Part shown: positions 1 to 8,406 of the stretch, piece after piece | How the letters are laid out: each line of letters starts with the position of its first letter | Position numbering within the stretch: the stretch's first letter is position 1 | Assembly (NCBI GenBank): GCA_002377985.1 | Contig: DFQW01000132.1 | Coordinates: 1 to 26,067, forward strand | Source: Halieaceae bacterium UBA3479 | Lineage (GTDB): Bacteria; Pseudomonadota; Gammaproteobacteria; Pseudomonadales; Halieaceae | Direction of reading: 5' to 3' | DNA: 26,067 nt | The notes under the pieces: model-generated | What the model was told of the DNA's origin: nothing | The model's database searches: none | The model's input: the letters and a program-made list of their open reading frames with translations, nothing else | Position numbers and translations under genes: made by a program

Positions 1-677
1 TAGCCAATATGCTTTGAGGGCGATTGATTGACCACCGGCCACTCGGCCTTGAGCGCCACCGGAGACTCCGGCGCAATCCTTATTTCATAAGGCAGGACAA
101 GACGTCCCGTAAGCTCGGAGAGCGTGGCAGCCCAGTCGTCCCAATAGAGCGTTTGCACGACGGCTGGGAGGCTGTGAGGTGGTAGGGGTTTTTGCATCAA
201 AAGGGGGTTACCCGCAGGAACGTAGGCCCTGCCCTCGATCACCAGGGGCTCCGAGGGTAACGCCGGTTCGGGGAGCGTTCTGCGTGAGGGATCCCCGGGC
301 AACCAACCCAAATTGACGGGAATCAACAAGTCTTGCATCTCGACAAGGGCAATCAAGTGATAGCCGACTTGCCCGCGGTGGATGCGATTATCGAGCAATA
401 AATACTCCCGCGCCCTGAATCGACCTTCCCAGCGGACGGCGCGATCGACCCACTGATCTGTCTCGCCGTGAGCCACCTGCTCGAGCATGGCCTGCGGCGT
501 AATGGCAGGCAGGGCGCTCCGCGCCTCCCAACGCGCCTCAAGGGCGGCTTTTTCTCCCGCGCGACCCAGCTGCCAAAAACCAAGATTTAACAGCAAGGCC
601 AATAATATGAGGCCCGCAATCGCGGCGCGCGCATCGCCGCCTACCGTTAAAGGCCCCCATGTTCGGTTAAACTGCAT
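1..677 (-). CDS. SURF1 family cytochrome c oxidase assembly protein (3' end cut by window edge)
   Basis: SURF1/Shy1 proteins are inner-membrane factors that help insert heme a into subunit I of aa3-type oxidases. Translating the minus strand from an ATG at 675-677 gives an open frame of 225 codons that runs off the left edge. One membrane segment lies at about residues 19-34, followed by GFWQLGRAGEK (the family's N-terminal LGxWQLxRxxxK signature). The last visible residues, SPSKHIGY, match the P-x-KHxGYAxQWF region that precedes the second C-terminal helix, so only a short C-terminal tail is missing. The gene lies downstream of the cox operon on the same strand, but a strong terminator and a plus-strand gene separate them, so it probably has its own promoter. 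The start has only a weak ribosome site. Confidence 0.9.
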   Translation of the reverse strand, partial: MQFNRTWGPLTVGGDARAAIAGLILLALLLNLGFWQLGRAGEKAALEARWEARSALPAITPQAMLEQVAHGETDQWVDRAVRWEGRFRAREYLLLDNRIHRGQVGYHLIALVEMQDLLIPVNLGWLPGDPSRRTLPEPALPSEPLVIEGRAYVPAGNPLLMQKPLPPHSLPAVVQTLYWDDWAATLSELTGRLVLPYEIRIAPESPVALKAEWPVVNQSPSKHIG

Positions 678-745
678 ACCGGCAACTCGCTGGAAAGGTG
701 CAGAGCCCTGAAGCCTGCAGTGAATGACTCCCACAGGCCAAGCCC

Positions 746-988
746 ATGCTGAAACTCATCATCATCCTGCTCATGATAGCGCTCGTGGCAAGCCTTGCCA
801 CTGGTCTGGTTTTCCTCATGTCTGATCAAGGCAGCTCAAAAAAGCGACGCCTCTTTAACTCTCTGGGTGTGCGTCTTGGCTTGGGCGTCTGCTTACTCGT
901 TGTGATCACTTACGGCGTCATTACCGGTCAACTGGGACATCAAAACCCCTGGGACCCCGGCCCCAACATGTCGTCCCCTTCGGAGTAA
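746..988 (+). CDS. DUF2909-type small two-helix membrane protein
   Basis: An 80-residue protein with two predicted membrane helices at about residues 3-25 and 42-60. They are joined by a short basic loop (SSKKRR), and the C-terminus is polar and proline-rich. Size, topology and position between coxC and SURF1 match the uncharacterised DUF2909 family, which recurs in gammaproteobacterial cytochrome oxidase loci. Its function is unknown; a role in oxidase assembly or stability is an inference from neighbourhood. It is transcribed opposite to both neighbours, divergent from SURF1 (68 bp) and convergent with coxC (122 bp). No strong Shine-Dalgarno is visible (AGG in CACAGGCC). Recognition is by character and context, as no search was possible. 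Confidence 0.8.
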   Translation: MLKLIIILLMIALVASLATGLVFLMSDQGSSKKRRLFNSLGVRLGLGVCLLVVITYGVITGQLGHQNPWDPGPNMSSPSE

Positions 989-1062
989 TCCGGAACGCCT
1001 CTTTAGAGCCGCCAGCGGGCTACCAAGGCGGCCTCCACAATCCTTGCTCTGTCCCCGCGGGG

Positions 1063-1092
1063 AAAAAATAAAAAAGGGCGCCGTAGCGCCCT
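1063..1092 (-). terminator. Intrinsic terminator of the cox operon
   Basis: Read on the minus strand, a perfect 7-bp stem AGGGCGC/GCGCCCT with a 4-base loop (stems at 1075-1081 and 1086-1092) is followed by a U-rich tract of about 12 bases (T6-A-T6 in DNA). It begins about 19 bp after the coxC stop codon. It should end most cox transcripts before SURF1. On the plus strand no T-tract follows the stem, so it is directional. Confidence 0.88.
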
Positions 1093-1110
1093 CCAACAAC
1101 AGGCGCTCGA

Positions 1111-2091
1111 TCACAGAATGTACACAAACAGAAAGAGAAACACCCACACCACATCGACAAAGTGCCAATACCAGGTCGATGCTTCAAAACCGAAATGGTC
1201 CGTCGCAGTAAAGTGCCGATTCTTCAACGATCGCACGAGTTGCACCAGCAGCATGGTCATACCCATCGCCACGTGGAAACCGTGGAACCCGGTGAGCATG
1301 AAAAACGTCGAACCATAGATGCCGGAGTTCAGCGTCAAACCAAACAAGGCGTAGGCTTCATAATATTCCATCGCCTGCAAACCCAGAAAAACCAGAGCCA
1401 GACCAACGGTTATGCCCAGCCAAAGATTAAATTTCCGGCGGTTGTCCGATAAAAGGGCCGTGTGCGCGACGTGAACGGTGGCGCTCGATGAGAGCAAAAT
1501 AAGGGTATTCCACATGGGCAACCAGGCATACCAGACGTGGGCATCTGCAGGGGCCATGGACTTTTCCTGCGAGATAAATGCGCCGTTGTTCGCTATCGCC
1601 TGAGCGTCCACGCCCCCAACCACTTCCTGAGGAGTCGTCACCGGGGGCCAGGAAAATTCGAAGCCGGGCCAGAGCAGCCCGTTCATCCGGCCACCGTCGC
1701 CTTCGCCAGCCAGCCAAGGGCCGGCAAACTGACGCACGTAAAGCAAAGCGCCAAAAAAAGCCGCGAAAAACATAACTTCGGAAAAAATAAACCAGAACAT
1801 ACCCAGCACATAGCTTTGATTTAGCTGGCCGCTGTTCATACCGGCAATATTCTCTTTGATCACCGTGCCAAACCAGCTGGCCATCGTGAACACAAAGAAA
1901 ACGAGGCCGCCAGTGAGCACCCAGACCGAATTCGATGACTCCTGCTGCGCCCCAAAAGTCATGTCATTGAGCACCAGTGCAGCGCCAAAAACAGACAATA
2001 CCAACCCTATCGTGGCCCGGACGGCCAAGCTTGAGGACTCGGGCACGTAATACTTTTCATAACCCCGGGCGGTGGTGGTGTCGCTCGCCAT
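1111..2091 (-). CDS. coxC: Cytochrome c oxidase subunit III (aa3 type)
   Basis: Subunit III of the aa3 oxidase, a seven-helix inner-membrane protein that stabilises the catalytic core and its proton-uptake side. The 326-residue product shows recognisable subunit III blocks: the N-terminal YEKYYVPESSS, ASWFGTVIKEN, WFIFSEVMFFAAFFGALLY (with the helix III glutamate), LLSSSATVHVAH, GFHGFHVAMG and the C-terminal WYWHFVDVVWVFLFLFVY. It is longer than the roughly 260-residue mitochondrial form. The extra length lies in the loop after helix III (about residues 118-180), as in other gammaproteobacterial versions. A good ribosome site (AGGAG, 6 bases before ATG) sets the start. It is the last gene of the coxB-coxA-ctaG-coxC operon, 23 bp after ctaG, and is followed by an intrinsic terminator. 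Confidence 0.97.
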   Translation of the reverse strand: MASDTTTARGYEKYYVPESSSLAVRATIGLVLSVFGAALVLNDMTFGAQQESSNSVWVLTGGLVFFVFTMASWFGTVIKENIAGMNSGQLNQSYVLGMFWFIFSEVMFFAAFFGALLYVRQFAGPWLAGEGDGGRMNGLLWPGFEFSWPPVTTPQEVVGGVDAQAIANNGAFISQEKSMAPADAHVWYAWLPMWNTLILLSSSATVHVAHTALLSDNRRKFNLWLGITVGLALVFLGLQAMEYYEAYALFGLTLNSGIYGSTFFMLTGFHGFHVAMGMTMLLVQLVRSLKNRHFTATDHFGFEASTWYWHFVDVVWVFLFLFVYIL

Positions 2092-2114
2092 AATTGTCTC
2101 CTAAAGCGCCGCCT

Positions 2115-2684
2115 CTACAGGGCAGCCAAGCCGTCCTGCGCCGTGCCGGTAATATCAAACAAGGTGTAGGAAAGCGTTATGGTGTGAATATCGTCGGGCA
2201 AGTCCTGATCCACAATAAACTGCAGGGGCATATCTGCCGTCGCGTTGCCCGCCAGCGCCTGCTGATCGAAACAGAAACATTCGGTCTTGTGGAAATACGC
2301 GGCAGCCCTGCTCGGTGAAATACTGGGAATGGCTTGGGCGACCATGCTGGAACTTGTGGGGTTCGCCGCGTGAAACACAATGCCGTTTGCTGCCCCTGGA
2401 TGCACGCGCATGACTCTGGCATCGGGCGCAAAAGACCACGGCATGTCATCGTTGTTAATCGCCACAAACTGAACCGTCACCTCCCGGGAGGTGTCGATGG
2501 CAATCGCGGCGGGCGTGTACGCCTGACCCGATGTCTTGCCATTGATGCCGAGCGCATCGCACAACACGTTATAAAGCGGCACCATCACCACAAACACGAA
2601 GGCAAACATCAACACGGCAACCGCCGACAACTTCAGTGCGGTGTCGGTGGCGGGTACCTTACTCAGTCGAAGCTCGGGCATCAT
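2115..2684 (-). CDS. ctaG: Cytochrome c oxidase assembly protein CtaG/Cox11
   Basis: Cox11/CtaG delivers copper to the Cu(B) site of oxidase subunit I. The 189-residue protein has one N-terminal membrane anchor at about residues 18-38, followed by an exported immunoglobulin-like domain. The copper-binding pair is visible as C136-F-C138 in TECFCF, and the family block VPLYNVLC lies just after the helix. Length is normal for the family. It sits between coxA and coxC, the usual proteobacterial position. The frame opens with two consecutive ATG codons; the first is used here, and the second would remove one residue. No strong ribosome site precedes either. Spacing to coxA is 32 bp, so co-transcription is likely. 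Confidence 0.95.
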   Translation of the reverse strand: MMPELRLSKVPATDTALKLSAVAVLMFAFVFVVMVPLYNVLCDALGINGKTSGQAYTPAAIAIDTSREVTVQFVAINNDDMPWSFAPDARVMRVHPGAANGIVFHAANPTSSSMVAQAIPSISPSRAAAYFHKTECFCFDQQALAGNATADMPLQFIVDQDLPDDIHTITLSYTLFDITGTAQDGLAAL

Positions 2685-2716
2685 TACATTCGCTGCGGCA
2701 GCGCTAACGTCGCTAA

Positions 2717-4297
2717 CTAGATCGTGCCCGCGGGCCTGGGCACCGCCGGCGGTTCTTCAAAAGTGTGATACGGCGCCGGCGTTGCCACTGTCCACTCCAG
2801 TCCTTCCGCGCCATCCCAGACTTTTTCTTCCGACACCCGCTTCCCAGCGACAATGGTGGCAATCACGTTGAACAGAAATAGCAGCTGTGAGGCGCCGTAA
2901 ATAAAAGCGCCAATAGACGACATCATATTGAAGTCGGCAAATTGCAGCGCGTAATCCGGAATGCGTCGCGGCATTCCCGCAAGCCCGACAAAGTGCTGCG
3001 GAAAGAAGGTGATGTTAAAACCGATAAACGAGATCCAGAAGTGGGTCTTGCCCATGGACTCGTTGTACATTCGTCCACACCACTTCGGCAGCCAATAGTA
3101 GATGGCAGCGGTCATGGAAAATACCGCCCCCGCCACCATCACATAGTGAAAATGCGCGACCACAAAGTACGTATCGTGGTACTGGAAATCAGCCGGGGCA
3201 ATCGACAGCATCAGCCCCGTAAAACCACCGAGCGTGAACAACACCAGAAAACCAATGCAAAAAAGCATTGGCGTCTCAAAGCTCAGCGCACCGCGCCACA
3301 TGGTGGTGATCCAGTTAAACACCTTAACGCCCGTGGGGACCGCAATGAGCATGGTCGCGTACATAAAGAACAGCTCCCCCGCCACCGGCATACCCACGGT
3401 GTACATGTGATGCGCCCAAACGATGAAGGATAAAAACGCAATAGACGCTGTGGCATAGACCATAGAGGCATAGCCGAACAGGGGTTTGCGCGAGAAAGCC
3501 GGGATAATCTGCGACACCACGCCGAAGGCGGGCAAAATAATGATGTAAACCTCGGGGTGACCGAAAAACCAGAAAATGTGCTGGAACAGCACGGGGTCAC
3601 CGCCACCAGCGGCAGAGAAAAAGCTGGTGCCAAAGTGGATATCCATCAGCATCATGGTCACAGCGCCTGCCAGCACAGGCATTACCGCTACCAGCAGGAA
3701 AGCGGTGATCAACCATGTCCAAACGAACAGCGGCATTTTCATATAGGTCATGCCGGGGGCGCGCATATTCATCACCGTGGCGATGATATTGATCGACCCC
3801 ATGATCGACGAGACGCCGAGAATGTGAATCGCAAAAATAAAGAACGTCACCGAAGGCGCTGCATAGGTGGTAGACAGCGGCGCGTAGAAAGTCCAGCCAA
3901 ACGCGGGCGCACCCCCCTCCATAAACAAGGTTGAGGCCAGCATCAGAAAAGCCGGTGGGAGTATCCAGAAACTCCAGTTATTCATGCGCGGCAACGCCAT
4001 ATCCGGCGCCCCGATCATCATGGGTATAAGCCAATTAGCCAGTCCCACAAAGGACGGCATAATCGCGCCAAACACCATGATCAAGCCATGCAGCGTGGTC
4101 ATCTGGTTAAAGAAGCCAGGCTCTATGAGCTGCATTCCCGGCTGGAATAGCTCTGCACGAATAACCATCGCGAAAAAGCCGCCCAGCAGGAACATGGCAA
4201 AGGAGAACCACAAGTACATCGTGCCAATATCCTTGTGGTTGGTCGTAAACAACCAGCGCGAAATACCCTTGGCGGGTCCGTGATGGTGATCACCCAT
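2717..4297 (-). CDS. coxA: Cytochrome c oxidase subunit I (aa3 type, A1 family)
   Basis: Catalytic subunit of the proton-pumping heme-copper oxidase, carrying heme a and the heme a3-Cu(B) centre across about 12 helices. Visible ligands include H70 (heme a), H247 and Y251 in GHPEVYIIILP (the cross-linked Cu(B) His-Tyr pair), H296-H297 in WAHHMY (Cu(B)), and H382/H384 in VAHFHYV (heme a3 and heme a). The D channel is represented by D99 in GAPDMALPRMNN, ending at E249 of the HPEVY motif. The K channel is represented by K325 in PTGVKVFNW. These features put it in the A1 class. At 526 residues its length is typical. A clear AGGAG lies 8 bases before the ATG, and coxB ends 14 bp upstream. It appears fully functional. 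Confidence 0.98.
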   Translation of the reverse strand: MGDHHHGPAKGISRWLFTTNHKDIGTMYLWFSFAMFLLGGFFAMVIRAELFQPGMQLIEPGFFNQMTTLHGLIMVFGAIMPSFVGLANWLIPMMIGAPDMALPRMNNWSFWILPPAFLMLASTLFMEGGAPAFGWTFYAPLSTTYAAPSVTFFIFAIHILGVSSIMGSINIIATVMNMRAPGMTYMKMPLFVWTWLITAFLLVAVMPVLAGAVTMMLMDIHFGTSFFSAAGGGDPVLFQHIFWFFGHPEVYIIILPAFGVVSQIIPAFSRKPLFGYASMVYATASIAFLSFIVWAHHMYTVGMPVAGELFFMYATMLIAVPTGVKVFNWITTMWRGALSFETPMLFCIGFLVLFTLGGFTGLMLSIAPADFQYHDTYFVVAHFHYVMVAGAVFSMTAAIYYWLPKWCGRMYNESMGKTHFWISFIGFNITFFPQHFVGLAGMPRRIPDYALQFADFNMMSSIGAFIYGASQLLFLFNVIATIVAGKRVSEEKVWDGAEGLEWTVATPAPYHTFEEPPAVPRPAGTI

Positions 4298-4311
4298 GGG
4301 ATTCTCTCCTG

Positions 4312-5424
4312 TTAACCGTTCTTGGTGCCGGTGACATCACCGGGCTGGACAACATCGCCTGTGTTGTTACCAAAGGCATTGCGCTGATAAGTGAGCACTG
4401 CGGCCATCTCGACAGCCGACAGCTGCGCCCCAAATGCCTGCATCGCCGAACCGGGCACACCGTTCGCGACCACGGCCATGTGGGTCGCGATATCACCCAG
4501 TACAATCGGGCTCCCTGCGATAGCCTTGCCCACACCGCCCTCTCCGCCGGCGCCGTGGCAAGCCAGGCAAGCGGCGGCGTAGACGCGCTGGCCCTGATCC
4601 ATGAGCTCATCGACCGACAGGGTCTGCATCGCCAGCGCGTTTTGCGCCGCAGCAACGCCACGCTTGGCGGCCATCCATCGATCGAACTCGTCACGCGAAA
4701 CCGCGTGTACTTCCACCGGCATGAAGCCGTGATAGGCGCCACACAATTCGGTGCATTGACCGCGATAGATTCCCTCTTGGGGAACACGCGTCCACGCCTC
4801 GTTAATAAAGCCGGGTATTGCATCGCGCTTTACCGCGATTTCTGGGACCCACCACGAATGAATTACATCGTTGGCGGTGATCAGAAACCGGACCTTGGTA
4901 TGCGTGGGGATCACCAGAGGCTCGTCGACCTCAAGCAGATAATTTTCGCCCTTTTCCCGCGTGTTGTAGATCTCTTCCTGAGATGTCGCCAGATTGGAAA
5001 AAAATGAGACCGTCTCCCCGGAAGCATCAAGATATTCGTACTTCCACTTCCACTGGTACCCGGTGATCAATATGTCGAGTTCCGAATCGTCGTTGTCGTA
5101 CACGTCGAGCAGGGTCGATGTCGCCGGGAACGCCATAGCAATCAAAATGAGGAACGGCACAACGGTCCAGGCAACTTCTACCTTGGTACTCTCGTGGAAC
5201 TGCGAAGCCTGATGTCCCTTTGACTTGCGATGCGCATAGATGGAATAGAACATCGCGCCAAACACCAACACCCCGATGGCCACGCAGATCCACATAATGA
5301 GCATATGCAGCTCGAAGATACTGACACCAATTTCGGTGACACCCGGCGACATATTGATTTGATTTTCAGCGCCGACCAGCGGTGCAAACAGGACCAAAGC
5401 CGCTGCTGAGAAATTTCTCCCCAT
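4312..5424 (-). CDS. coxB: Cytochrome c oxidase subunit II with fused C-terminal cytochrome c domain
   Basis: Subunit II accepts electrons at a binuclear Cu(A) site and passes them to heme a. From an ATG at 5422-5424 the product has 370 residues: a signal peptide (about 1-19), two membrane helices (about 37-60 and 84-104), and a cupredoxin domain with a full Cu(A) ligand set (H189, C224, E226, C228, H232, M235). The aromatic patch GYQWKWKYEY supports electron entry. After residue 270 comes an extra c-type heme domain with C286-L-A-C289-H290 and a plausible axial methionine M328 in GSAMQAF. This is a caa3-like subunit II. A GTG further upstream (5466) would lengthen the protein by 14 residues ahead of the signal peptide and is less likely; GGAG lies about 10 bases before the chosen ATG. 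It is the first gene of the cox operon. Confidence 0.95.
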   Translation of the reverse strand: MGRNFSAAALVLFAPLVGAENQINMSPGVTEIGVSIFELHMLIMWICVAIGVLVFGAMFYSIYAHRKSKGHQASQFHESTKVEVAWTVVPFLILIAMAFPATSTLLDVYDNDDSELDILITGYQWKWKYEYLDASGETVSFFSNLATSQEEIYNTREKGENYLLEVDEPLVIPTHTKVRFLITANDVIHSWWVPEIAVKRDAIPGFINEAWTRVPQEGIYRGQCTELCGAYHGFMPVEVHAVSRDEFDRWMAAKRGVAAAQNALAMQTLSVDELMDQGQRVYAAACLACHGAGGEGGVGKAIAGSPIVLGDIATHMAVVANGVPGSAMQAFGAQLSAVEMAAVLTYQRNAFGNNTGDVVQPGDVTGTKNG

Positions 5425-5478
5425 CTCGTGAGTACTCCGAATCTGTGCATGGCGCGCTTGTCCCACGCCACTGAGGGG

Positions 5479-5517
5479 TCAAAAAGCGCGGGATTATAGC
5501 GAAATTGCTCAAAAAGC
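5479..5517 (-). repeat. Direct 9-mer repeat bracketing the cox -10 box
   Basis: The 9-mer TCAAAAAGC occurs at 5479-5487 and again at 5509-5517, both in the same orientation, with starts exactly 30 bp apart. The TATAAT-like box at 5493-5498 lies between them. The spacing is close to three helical turns, compatible with two bound protein protomers. It could also be chance in an A-rich promoter. Confidence 0.5.
5493..5498 (-). promoter_or_regulatory. Probable -10 element of the cox operon promoter
   Basis: On the minus strand the sequence CGCTATAATCCCGC contains a perfect TATAAT about 70 bases before the coxB ATG, giving a 5' leader of about 60 bases. No good -35 hexamer is found 17 bases upstream (CGTGGC), so the promoter may depend on an activator or on upstream A/T-rich sequence. 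The rest of the 244-bp space between yheV and coxB (5425-5668) shows no gene. Confidence 0.6.
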
Positions 5518-5668
5518 CACGGGCAAAAGGTCACAACCCGCGGGCGGCGCGTATGGTGCGTTGGCCGCTATATGAATGCTAATGCTTTTTACGAATTTAA
5601 GGCATAAGCACGGGTTATTTTCCCGCCGATCAGCTACTACCGTCAGGGGTGTACTCGAATCTGGGTGC

Positions 5669-5914
5669 TCACTTGTCGAGCATTTTGATGGCGTCTGCAG
5701 CGGTCTCCACGCGCCGGGCCGCAGCCCGAGTGACACGTGTGGGTGGCAAGTCCAGGCCGCCACTCGGTCTGCTTTCTGTGAAATCGCACGCCACACAGCG
5801 CCTGACGTCTTGGGTCGCATCAACCACCATGCGATCCTCGACGCGACAATTGGGGCAAATAGCGCCGGCGATGAATCGTGGTCGCTGATTGGGTTCGGGC
5901 CCGGATTCCGACAT
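5669..5914 (-). CDS. yheV: YheV-type zinc-ribbon protein (DUF2387)
   Basis: An 81-residue soluble protein with a four-cysteine zinc ribbon: C20-P-N-C23 and C40-V-A-C43. The RFIAGAICPNC block at about residues 13-23 is characteristic of the YheV family of putative metal-binding proteins. The C-terminal half is basic. The molecular role is unknown; in enterobacteria the gene lies next to prlC, which is not present here. The frame is open further upstream, but the chosen ATG at 5912-5914 has a GAGAG ribosome site 8 bases away, and the homologous region starts there. It diverges from the carbonic anhydrase gene with 79 bp between starts. It reads toward coxB, but the 244-bp gap contains a separate cox promoter, so it is probably its own transcript. 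Confidence 0.82.
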   Translation of the reverse strand: MSESGPEPNQRPRFIAGAICPNCRVEDRMVVDATQDVRRCVACDFTESRPSGGLDLPPTRVTRAAARRVETAADAIKMLDK

Positions 5915-5957
5915 ACTCTCGGCTCTCTCGATAAAAGCGCGGTACAAAAGCCGGGCT

Positions 5958-5966
5958 AGTGTAGCA
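5958..5966 (-). promoter_or_regulatory. Possible extended -10 element for yheV
   Basis: On the minus strand, TGCTACACT fits an extended -10 (TGn followed by TACACT) about 45 bases before the yheV ATG. No convincing -35 is present, which extended -10 promoters can tolerate. Tentative. Confidence 0.35.
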
Positions 5967-5993
5967 ACCTCAACCCACGGCTGGAGCACCACA

Positions 5994-6554
5994 GTGTCAA
6001 ACATCGATTTTCGCGGCCGCTCAAACATCCGGGAGGTGTTGGGCGTAGTACCTGTTCTCGGTGATCGCGTCATGATTGACCCGACCGCGGTAGTCATGGG
6101 CGATGTTCATCTGGGTGACGATGCCAGCGTTTGGCCCCATGCCGCAATGCGCGGCGACGTCCAGATAATTCGCATTGGCGCGAGAACCAATATTCAGGAT
6201 GGCGCGGTACTGCATGTCACGCACGACGGACCTTACAATCCGGGAGGCTATGCTCTGCATATCGGCGATGACGTCACTATCGGACACCGGGCCCTGCTTC
6301 ATGGCTGCACGGTAGGCAACAAAGTCCTGGTCGGTATGGGTGCAACGGTGATGGATACCGTAACCGTGGAGGACGAAGTGATGATTGCGGCCGGCGCGCT
6401 CGTCACGCCAGGCAAGTGGCTACGAAGCGGTTTTTTGTATGCGGGTAGCCCCGCGAGGGAAATTCGCCCCCTGACCGAGGAAGAGCGCCGGTTTTTGCCC
6501 TATAGCGCCGCGGGGTATGTCTCACTCAAAGACCGCTATCTCGGAACCCCCTAA
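5994..6554 (+). CDS. Gamma-class carbonic anhydrase family protein (YrdA-like)
   Basis: A left-handed beta-helix hexapeptide-repeat protein of the gamma carbonic anhydrase / YrdA family. Members form trimers with metal sites at subunit interfaces and either hydrate CO2 or have unknown activity. The 186-residue product shows repeating turns such as RGDVQIIRIGARTNIQDG, IGDDVTIGHRALLHGC and VGMGATVMDTVTVEDEVMI. Candidate zinc histidines are H74/H77 (LHVTH), H98 (IGH) and H103 (LHG). The start is set as GTG at 5994 because GGAG lies 7 bases upstream and the protein then aligns in length with the family. The open frame extends upstream but overlaps yheV. It ends only 4 bp from the convergent aroE stop. 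Whether it is an active anhydrase cannot be told from sequence. Confidence 0.92.
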   Translation: MSNIDFRGRSNIREVLGVVPVLGDRVMIDPTAVVMGDVHLGDDASVWPHAAMRGDVQIIRIGARTNIQDGAVLHVTHDGPYNPGGYALHIGDDVTIGHRALLHGCTVGNKVLVGMGATVMDTVTVEDEVMIAAGALVTPGKWLRSGFLYAGSPAREIRPLTEEERRFLPYSAAGYVSLKDRYLGTP

Positions 6555-6558
6555 CCAC

Positions 6559-7395
6559 CTACTGGGCATCGCGCAATGCCGATAAAACGGTCTGCGTGTC
6601 GGGATACTCCCCCAGCCACAAAAAGTAACTCTCTGCCGCCTGCTCAACCAACATGCCCAGACCGTCGCGCGCGTCTTGAGCGCCGCGCGCTCGTGACCAA
6701 GACAGAAACGGGGCTGCCGCAGTGCCATAAGCCATGTCATAGCAGACGCATTCTCGGGCCAGCATGATAGAGGGCGGCAGCGCAGGCATCTCACCCGACA
6801 AGCCCGTGCTGGTGCCATTGATCACGACGTCCCACACCATGGCATCCGCCGTTTCGTATCCTCCACCACAAACGCTGATGTCACTTGCTGCCCATGCCGC
6901 CGCAATCGCCTCTGCGCGACTGGCAGTGCGATTGGCCACGCAAATTGCCGCCGGCTGCTCCGAGAGTAGCGCCGAAATAACTCCCTTCACGGCACCCCCT
7001 GCACCCAAAATCAGCACGCGCGCATCGCGCAAAGACCACCCCGCATTCACGACCATATCAGTCACAAGGCCTTTGCCGTCAGTGTTATCCGCAAATATCT
7101 GGCCGTCTCTATCGCGGGTGAGGAAGTTGGCGGCACCCGCCGAGTGGGCGCGCTCAGATGCCGCATGCGCCAGCGCATAAGCACGAGACTTAAACGGCAA
7201 GGTTACGTTGAGACCACGACCTGCCTGCGCAAAAAAATCCGAGACCCAAGATTCAAAGACCTCAGGGTCAACCAACTCGGCGCGATAATCGATGGTTTGG
7301 CCCGCCTGCTGCGCAAATGCAGCGTGAATCCGGGGCGACAGGCTGTGGGCAATGGGGTTACCCACTACCGCAAATCGACCGGTGATCCTGTCCAT
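6559..7395 (-). CDS. aroE: Shikimate dehydrogenase
   Basis: Catalyses the NADPH-dependent reduction of 3-dehydroshikimate to shikimate in aromatic amino acid biosynthesis. The 278-residue protein has the N-terminal substrate motif NPIAHSLSPRIH (residues 13-24), catalytic K69 in LNVTLPFKS, D106 in DNTDGKG, the NADP-binding loop GAGGAVKG (131-138), and NRTASRAE (NRT being the adenine-ribose phosphate signature). All are intact. The start has a strong site: GGGAGG, 5 bases before ATG. It is the last gene of the leftward lysM-dprA-tsaC-hemF-aroE run, 78 bp after hemF. Its stop lies 4 bp from that of the convergent carbonic anhydrase gene, with no terminator between. Confidence 0.97.
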   Translation of the reverse strand: MDRITGRFAVVGNPIAHSLSPRIHAAFAQQAGQTIDYRAELVDPEVFESWVSDFFAQAGRGLNVTLPFKSRAYALAHAASERAHSAGAANFLTRDRDGQIFADNTDGKGLVTDMVVNAGWSLRDARVLILGAGGAVKGVISALLSEQPAAICVANRTASRAEAIAAAWAASDISVCGGGYETADAMVWDVVINGTSTGLSGEMPALPPSIMLARECVCYDMAYGTAAAPFLSWSRARGAQDARDGLGMLVEQAAESYFLWLGEYPDTQTVLSALRDAQ

Positions 7396-7473
7396 CAGCG
7401 CCTCCCTTGGATCCTGCTATCCCTCGCCCAGACCTGACGATCCCTCCATGAATCGATGACTCACCGAGACGCC

Positions 7474-8406
<933 letters not shown>

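Noticed and set aside
1053..1062. CCCCGCGGGG palindrome as a second terminator
   Set aside because: It is followed by A residues on the plus strand and has no T-tract after it on the minus strand, so it does not act as an intrinsic terminator by itself.
2942..3433. A 163-residue plus-strand frame opposite coxA
   Set aside because: Shadow of CoxA; basic, low-complexity composition and no homology that I recognise.
4290..4823. A 177-residue minus-strand frame overlapping coxB
   Set aside because: It is an alternative frame of the cytochrome c part of CoxB, full of cysteine, arginine and serine, with no known motif.
5580..5630. Possible terminator after yheV (CGGG/CCCG around an A/T loop, and the AGCATTAGCATT repeat)
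   Set aside because: The stem is only 4 bp and no T-tract follows in the yheV direction; the other element is a direct, not inverted, repeat.
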